In this document: in pieces, positions 6,616-9,950 of the stretch
Layout: each line of letters begins with the position of its first letter
Numbering within the stretch: position 1 is the first letter of the stretch
Assembly (NCBI GenBank): GCA_003488105.1
Contig: DNMS01000086.1
Coordinates: forward strand, 1,289 to 11,238
Direction: 5' to 3'
Length of the DNA stretch: 9,950 nucleotides
From: Rhodospirillaceae bacterium
GTDB taxonomy: Bacteria; Pseudomonadota; Alphaproteobacteria; Rhodospirillales_A; Casp-alpha2
Translations under genes and position numbers: made by a program
The notes under the pieces: model-generated
Told to the model about the DNA's origin: nothing
Seen by the model: the letters and a program-made list of their open reading frames with translations, nothing else
Database searches by the model: none

Positions 6616-7338
6616 ATGACCTTCGACGGCCTGACCCTCACGACAATCCTCATCGCCATCAGCGCCATGGCCTTCGGCTGCGCGTTCCAGGCGGCGCTGG
6701 GGCTGGGGTTCGCGTTGTTGGCGGCGCCGGTGCTGGCGCTGCTCGATCCCGCCTTCGTGCCCGGCCCCATGCTGTTGGCGGGGACCGTGCTGGCGGCCTT
6801 GACGGCTTACGGCGAACGCGACGCCATCGACCGCCGCATGCTGGCGACCTGTCTGATCGGCCTGGCCGTGGGCACGGTGGTTGGCGCGGCCGCCCTCCTG
6901 GCCGTACAGGGCATGGATCTGCAGCGCGTGTTCGGCGTCATGATCCTGCTGGCCGTCGGCGTCAGCCTGATGGGGAAAACGGTCGCGGCCAAGGGGCGCA
7001 GCCTGCTTATCGCCGCCGGTATTTCCGGCGTCATGGGGACCATGGCCGGGCTGCACGGCCCGGCGATCTCTCTCGCATTTCAGAATGCCGACCCCCGGGT
7101 CGCCCGCGCCATGCTGGGCGCCTATTTCACGGCCGCCTATCTGTCGGCGGTGGCGGCCCTGGCCCTGGTCGGGTCATTCGGCGCGCCCGAGGCCGGCCGG
7201 ACCCTGGTGCTGCTGCCCGGCGTGGTGGTCGGCCTGGCCCTGGCCCCGATCACCCGGCGCTATGTCAACCGCGACCGCCTGCGCATCGCCATCCTGACCA
7301 TCGCGGCGGTCAGCGGGCTGATCCTGGTCGTGAAATAG
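6616..7338 (+). CDS. TSUP (TauE/SafE) family membrane exporter
   Basis: This 240-residue, strongly hydrophobic protein has about eight membrane segments in two related halves, as in the TauE/SafE (TSUP) family of inner-membrane permeases for sulfite, sulfoacetate and other organosulfur or anionic compounds. The first half begins with AFGCAFQAALGLGFALLAAP (segment one) and the second with GVMGTMAGLHGPAISLAFQN, the Gly-rich repeats typical of the family. The start at 6616 follows the PNPOx-like stop by 15 bp. There is no clear Shine-Dalgarno, so translation may depend on coupling to the upstream gene. Its position under a MocR-type regulator resembles taurine/sulfonate systems, where a MocR (TauR) and a TSUP exporter (TauE) occur together, but the substrate here is unknown. 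It converges on meaB with a 14-bp gap. Confidence 0.88.
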   Translation: MTFDGLTLTTILIAISAMAFGCAFQAALGLGFALLAAPVLALLDPAFVPGPMLLAGTVLAALTAYGERDAIDRRMLATCLIGLAVGTVVGAAALLAVQGMDLQRVFGVMILLAVGVSLMGKTVAAKGRSLLIAAGISGVMGTMAGLHGPAISLAFQNADPRVARAMLGAYFTAAYLSAVAALALVGSFGAPEAGRTLVLLPGVVVGLALAPITRRYVNRDRLRIAILTIAAVSGLILVVK

Positions 7339-7352
7339 TCGGCGCCCGCCCC

Positions 7353-8360
7353 TTATCGGGGCGTCAGGGCCTTTTCCATGAGCAGGCGTGCGGCGGCGCG
7401 CGGATCAGCCCGGCGCTCGGCCAGATCATCGATCAGATCGGCCATATCCGGCGCCAGGCGCTTGAATTCCCGGCGCATGTGGTCGAGCGCCGCCGTCTCA
7501 AGCCGCATCAGCGCGATGCGCCGGCGCCGCGCCCTGTCCTCGCCGCTGGCGGCCAGATGGGCGCCATGGTCGAGCACGGCCTGCGCCAGATCGGCGATCC
7601 CCTTGCCTGTATTGGCGCTGGTCGCGATGACCGGCACGCGCCAGCCGGTTCCCGACACGCCCTGCCCTTGGCGGCCCGTCAGGCCTAAATCCTGGGCGCC
7701 AGTCAGATCAGCCGCGGTCTGGTCCGCATCGGCGCGGTCGGCCTTGGTCACGACATGGATATCGGCGATTTCCAGAATCCCCGCCTTCATGGCCTGGACC
7801 CCGTCGCCCAGGCCCGGCGGCGAGGCGACGATCACCGTATGGGCCGCCGCTGCGACATCGACCTCGTCCTGGCCGACGCCCACGGTTTCGATCACCACGA
7901 CCTGGAACCCGCAAGCGTCCAGCACGTCGACGGAATCCAGCGCCGGGCGGGCCAACCCGCCCATCGCGCCCTGGGTCGCGAGCGATCGGATGAACACGCC
8001 GTCATCGCCACCATGGTCGCCCATGCGCACCCGGTCGCCCAGGATGGCGCCGCCGGAAAACGGGCTGGAGGGATCAATAGCGATGACGCCGACGGTCAGG
8101 CCCCGTTTGCGCAGGTCCTTGACCAGGGCGTTGACCAGGGACGATTTACCGGCCCCCGGCGGCCCGGTGACGCCGACTACATGGGCCGCCCCCGCCGCTT
8201 GGTAAACCCGGGCCATCAGGTCACTGTCTGCGGCCCCCGATTTCGATGCGGCGTTACCCGTGGTTTCGGCCAGGGACAGCAGTTTGGCGATGGCGCGCCG
8301 GTCGCCGCCCTGCGCGGTGGCGAGTAGGTCCGTGTCCCTATCCGGTTGCGGGGCTGCCAT
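7353..8360 (-). CDS. meaB: Methylmalonyl-CoA mutase-associated GTPase MeaB (ArgK-type)
   Basis: This 335-residue G3E-type P-loop GTPase is a chaperone that protects and reactivates the adenosylcobalamin-dependent methylmalonyl-CoA mutase (or a related acyl-CoA mutase) and gates cofactor loading. Visible motifs are the P-loop GPPGAGKS (66-73), the family-specific DPSSPFSGGAILGDRVRM (96-113), IETVGVGQDEVDV (157-169) in the Walker B/switch region, and PPGLGDGVQAMKAGILEIAD (181-200). The base-recognition motif reads TKAD (205-208) where MeaB proteins usually have NKAD. Length and C-terminal helical tail fit the family. The start at 8360 is supported by GAGG seven bases upstream, which overlaps the TGA stop of the preceding gene (TGAGGCCTGTCC then ATG). 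No mutase gene is in the window, so the partner is encoded elsewhere. It is last in a four-gene minus-strand run. Confidence 0.94.
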   Translation of the reverse strand: MAAPQPDRDTDLLATAQGGDRRAIAKLLSLAETTGNAASKSGAADSDLMARVYQAAGAAHVVGVTGPPGAGKSSLVNALVKDLRKRGLTVGVIAIDPSSPFSGGAILGDRVRMGDHGGDDGVFIRSLATQGAMGGLARPALDSVDVLDACGFQVVVIETVGVGQDEVDVAAAAHTVIVASPPGLGDGVQAMKAGILEIADIHVVTKADRADADQTAADLTGAQDLGLTGRQGQGVSGTGWRVPVIATSANTGKGIADLAQAVLDHGAHLAASGEDRARRRRIALMRLETAALDHMRREFKRLAPDMADLIDDLAERRADPRAAARLLMEKALTPR

Positions 8361-8369
8361 GGACAGGCC

Positions 8370-8957
8370 TCAGTCGCTCACAGGCGTGCGGATGTTGCGG
8401 CTCAACTTGCGCAGGTCGTGGCCCGCCAGGCGGTATTCGGCGCTCAGGTCGTCATACACGGGCCAGATGTAATCCAGCATTTTTTGGTCATTGGGCCCGA
8501 CCTTGCGCAGGAACTTGGCCGGCCGTCCGGCCCAGACCTCGCCGGGGCCGATCTGCTTGCCCGGCGTGACCAGGGCGCCGGCGGCGATCAACGATCCCTC
8601 GCCGACCACGGCACCATCCATCACGCAGGCCTGCATGCCGATCATGGCGTCGTCCTTCAAGGTGCAGGCATGCAGCAACGCCATATGCCCGACCGTGACC
8701 CGGTCGCCCAGGATGGTCGGATAGCCCTTGGAATCGACATGCACGATCGTGCCGTCCTGGATGTTCGTATCGTTACCGATACGGATGTAGTTCATGTCCC
8801 CCCGCAGTACGCAGGAATACCAGATCGACGACTTCACGCCGATGGTCACGTCACCGATGATGACGGCGTTTTCGGCGATGAAGGCGGTTTCATCAATCTG
8901 CGGACGCTTATCCTTGAAGGGCAGGATCACACCGCCGGGCTGGCGCAGGGAAGTCAT
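8370..8957 (-). CDS. Gamma-class carbonic anhydrase family protein
   Basis: This 195-residue left-handed beta-helix protein is built from hexapeptide repeats (AFIAENAVIIGDVTIG, SSIWYSCVLRGD, NYIRIGNDTNIQDGTIVH and so on). Three zinc-ligand histidines fall where gamma-carbonic anhydrases have them: H73 in TIVHVDS, H91 in VGHMALL and H96 in LLHACTL, with the characteristic five-residue spacing of the last two. RGDMNYIRIG is also typical. Trimeric enzymes of this kind hydrate CO2 to bicarbonate, but many bacterial members (YrdA/PaaY-like) have uncertain activity, so the functional call is at family level. The ATG at 8957 has AAGGTGA (8965-8971 on the complement) seven bases upstream. It sits 9 bp before meaB with stop/Shine-Dalgarno overlap, so the two are probably translationally coupled. 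A 40-bp AT-rich gap separates it from the isochorismatase-family gene. Confidence 0.92.
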   Translation of the reverse strand: MTSLRQPGGVILPFKDKRPQIDETAFIAENAVIIGDVTIGVKSSIWYSCVLRGDMNYIRIGNDTNIQDGTIVHVDSKGYPTILGDRVTVGHMALLHACTLKDDAMIGMQACVMDGAVVGEGSLIAAGALVTPGKQIGPGEVWAGRPAKFLRKVGPNDQKMLDYIWPVYDDLSAEYRLAGHDLRKLSRNIRTPVSD

Positions 8958-8997
8958 TCAGAAATCACCTTAAATTTTTGTTTCAATTATTTGATAA
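8958..8997 (-). promoter_or_regulatory. AT-rich leader upstream of the gamma-carbonic anhydrase gene
   Basis: This 40-bp gap is strikingly AT-rich (only about four G/C between 8972 and 8997) inside very GC-rich DNA. On the minus strand it holds the AAGGTGA ribosome site next to an A/T-rich leader. It could carry an internal promoter or act as an unstructured translation enhancer; I cannot assign -35 and -10 boxes with confidence. Confidence 0.35.
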
Positions 8998-9546
8998 TCA
9001 AGACTGTTTAATGAACGGAAGCATTTCCTTGAAGGCCTCCGTTCCGGCCCGCCCCAGCCATTCGTAGATGACCATTTCCGTGGTCACGATGCCGGCCCCG
9101 GCCGCGCCCAAGCGATCCAGGCAAGCCTTTTCGCTTTCCAGGCTGCGCGAGGCCGTGGCGTCGGTGACGACGAAGATCTCATACCCCTTGTCCATCAGAT
9201 CGACGCCGGTCTGCATGACGCAGATATGCGCCTCCATCCCCGTGATGACCACTTGTCGGCGGCCCGTGGCCTCGAACGCCTGCTGGAACAGTTCCTCGTT
9301 CATGCAGGAGAAATGAATCTTCTCGAACACCTGAGCCTGGGGCGCGATGCCCTGCAGTTGCGGCACGGTGTGGCCCAACCCCTTGGGGTACTGTTCCGTC
9401 ATCAGAACAGGCACGCCCATACGGTCGGCGGCGCGCATCAGCAGCGCCGTATTGCGGATGACCCTGGCCGGCGACTGCATGGCGGGGGCCAGCTTGTCCT
9501 GGATGTCGATGACGACCAGACAGGACAGTTCGGGCTTTATCAGCAT
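8998..9546 (-). CDS. Isochorismatase-family cysteine hydrolase (YcaC-like)
   Basis: This 182-residue protein has the isochorismatase/nicotinamidase fold. The likely triad is D14 in VVIDIQDKL, K76 in FEKIHFSC and C109 in TGMEAHICVMQT, in the usual order; GMEAHIC is the typical nucleophile elbow. TEQYPKGLGHT and VTDATASRS are typical of the YcaC-like subgroup. The substrate (amide, isochorismate-like or other) cannot be told from sequence. The ATG at 9546 is chosen because AAGGAAG lies just upstream and homology begins there; the frame is open 36 codons upstream but overlaps the preceding gene. The gap to the alpha/beta-hydrolase stop codon is 10 bp, and that TAA is part of the Shine-Dalgarno (TAAGGAAGAACAG then ATG), so the two are probably translated together. 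Confidence 0.9.
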   Translation of the reverse strand: MLIKPELSCLVVIDIQDKLAPAMQSPARVIRNTALLMRAADRMGVPVLMTEQYPKGLGHTVPQLQGIAPQAQVFEKIHFSCMNEELFQQAFEATGRRQVVITGMEAHICVMQTGVDLMDKGYEIFVVTDATASRSLESEKACLDRLGAAGAGIVTTEMVIYEWLGRAGTEAFKEMLPFIKQS

Positions 9547-9556
9547 CTGTTCTTCC

Positions 9557-9950
9557 TTATTCGGCAAGCCAATAGCGCAGCACCGCGCTAACCGCCTCGG
9601 GCCGTTCCAGGGGCGAAAGATGGCCGCAGTTCTCGACGACCACCAGTTTAGCACCGGGGATCGCCGACGCCATTTCTTCGTGCACCGCGGGCGGCGTCAT
9701 AACGTCGAGCCTGCCGCACAGGACCAGCGTCGGGCAGGCGATCCGGTCCAGATTGGGCCGGTTGTCCGGGCGATTGATGATGGCCGTCTGCTGGCGCTGA
9801 TAGGCTTCCGGGCCGACGTTGCGGGCCGAGGCGCGAACGACGGCCGTCAGTTCCCCGTCATCCTGGCGGTTTGCGGCGATGAAACCCGTCATGTGGTGAT
9901 AGATGACGCCGTCCAGATCGCCGGCAGCCGCCCGCGCCATCAGATCGCGG
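9557..9950 (-). CDS. Alpha/beta hydrolase, C-terminal part (5' end outside window)
   Basis: About 131 C-terminal residues are visible; the frame is open to the window edge, so the N-terminus and the nucleophile serine are missing. The readable part shows the lid region (GFIAANRQDDGEL, RQQTAIINRPD) and the core strand PTLVLCGRLDVMTPPAVHEEM, with the acid residue of the triad in GRLDVMTPP. The catalytic histidine lies in VVENCGHLSPLERPE. This is the usual layout of alpha/beta-hydrolase-fold enzymes of the 3-oxoadipate enol-lactonase/haloperoxidase-like type; the substrate is not assignable. It is the first visible gene of the minus-strand run and closely coupled to the isochorismatase-family gene 10 bp downstream. 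The pairing of two small hydrolases suggests a shared catabolic or detoxification step, but that is an inference. Confidence 0.88.
   Translation of the reverse strand, partial: RDLMARAAAGDLDGVIYHHMTGFIAANRQDDGELTAVVRASARNVGPEAYQRQQTAIINRPDNRPNLDRIACPTLVLCGRLDVMTPPAVHEEMASAIPGAKLVVVENCGHLSPLERPEAVSAVLRYWLAE

Noticed and set aside
5818..7056. Long minus-strand open frame (about 412 codons) opposite the PNPOx-like and TSUP genes.
   Set aside because: Low-complexity Gln/His/Arg/Gly translation with no recognisable motif, and it spans two well-supported genes and their control region.
7347..7363. Short hairpin CGCCCC / GGGGCG with a five-base loop between the TSUP and meaB genes, overlapping the meaB stop.
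   Set aside because: Only 6 bp and without a T tract on either strand, so it does not meet the usual standard for an intrinsic terminator; a factor-dependent role cannot be excluded.
8029..8716. Exact 19-bp direct repeat (acccggtcgcccaggatgg) at 8029-8047 and 8698-8716.
   Set aside because: Both copies lie in coding sequence in the same frame and encode ILGDRV, in MeaB and in the gamma-carbonic anhydrase. Shared codon use explains them; nothing suggests a recombination or binding site.

Overview
The window is GC-rich, densely coded and has very short intergenic gaps. It looks like an alphaproteobacterial chromosome. The gene content (aa3-type cytochrome oxidase subunit III followed by DUF983, a class I PHA synthase, MeaB, MocR-type regulators) suggests the Rhodospirillales or a neighbouring order, though the exact taxon is an inference from gene content. 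I see no mobile element, phage gene, CRISPR array, tRNA or rRNA. Nothing indicates recent transfer.

Layout, left to right. (1) The last codons of cytochrome c oxidase subunit III, closed by a strong intrinsic terminator, then a DUF983 zinc-ribbon/membrane protein. (2) On the minus strand, an SLC13-type permease followed by a 72-residue Cys-rich GDCCVxC-family protein, apparently translationally coupled. (3) Divergent from the permease, a complete class I polyhydroxyalkanoate synthase with all three catalytic residues in the expected spacing. (4) A MocR-type (GntR wHTH plus aminotransferase fold) regulator that converges on phaC with a 25-bp overlap of coding ends. It is divergent from a two-gene unit encoding an FMN-binding split-barrel (PNPOx-like) protein and a TauE/SafE-type membrane exporter. 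(5) A minus-strand run of four genes that fills the right end: an alpha/beta hydrolase (5' end outside the window), an isochorismatase-family hydrolase, a gamma-class carbonic anhydrase and the GTPase MeaB.

Two functional units are worth following. The first is the MocR / PNPOx-like / TSUP module: the 118-bp intergenic gap holds an imperfect inverted repeat that is a candidate operator, and the regulator probably controls the two divergent genes. The second is the permease plus GDCCVxC pair, which ties a poorly understood cysteine-rich protein to an anion-type transporter whose two SNT-like hairpin motifs look non-canonical. The remaining genes are ordinary housekeeping or central-metabolism genes. 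I did not find convincing evidence of a wholly new system here.
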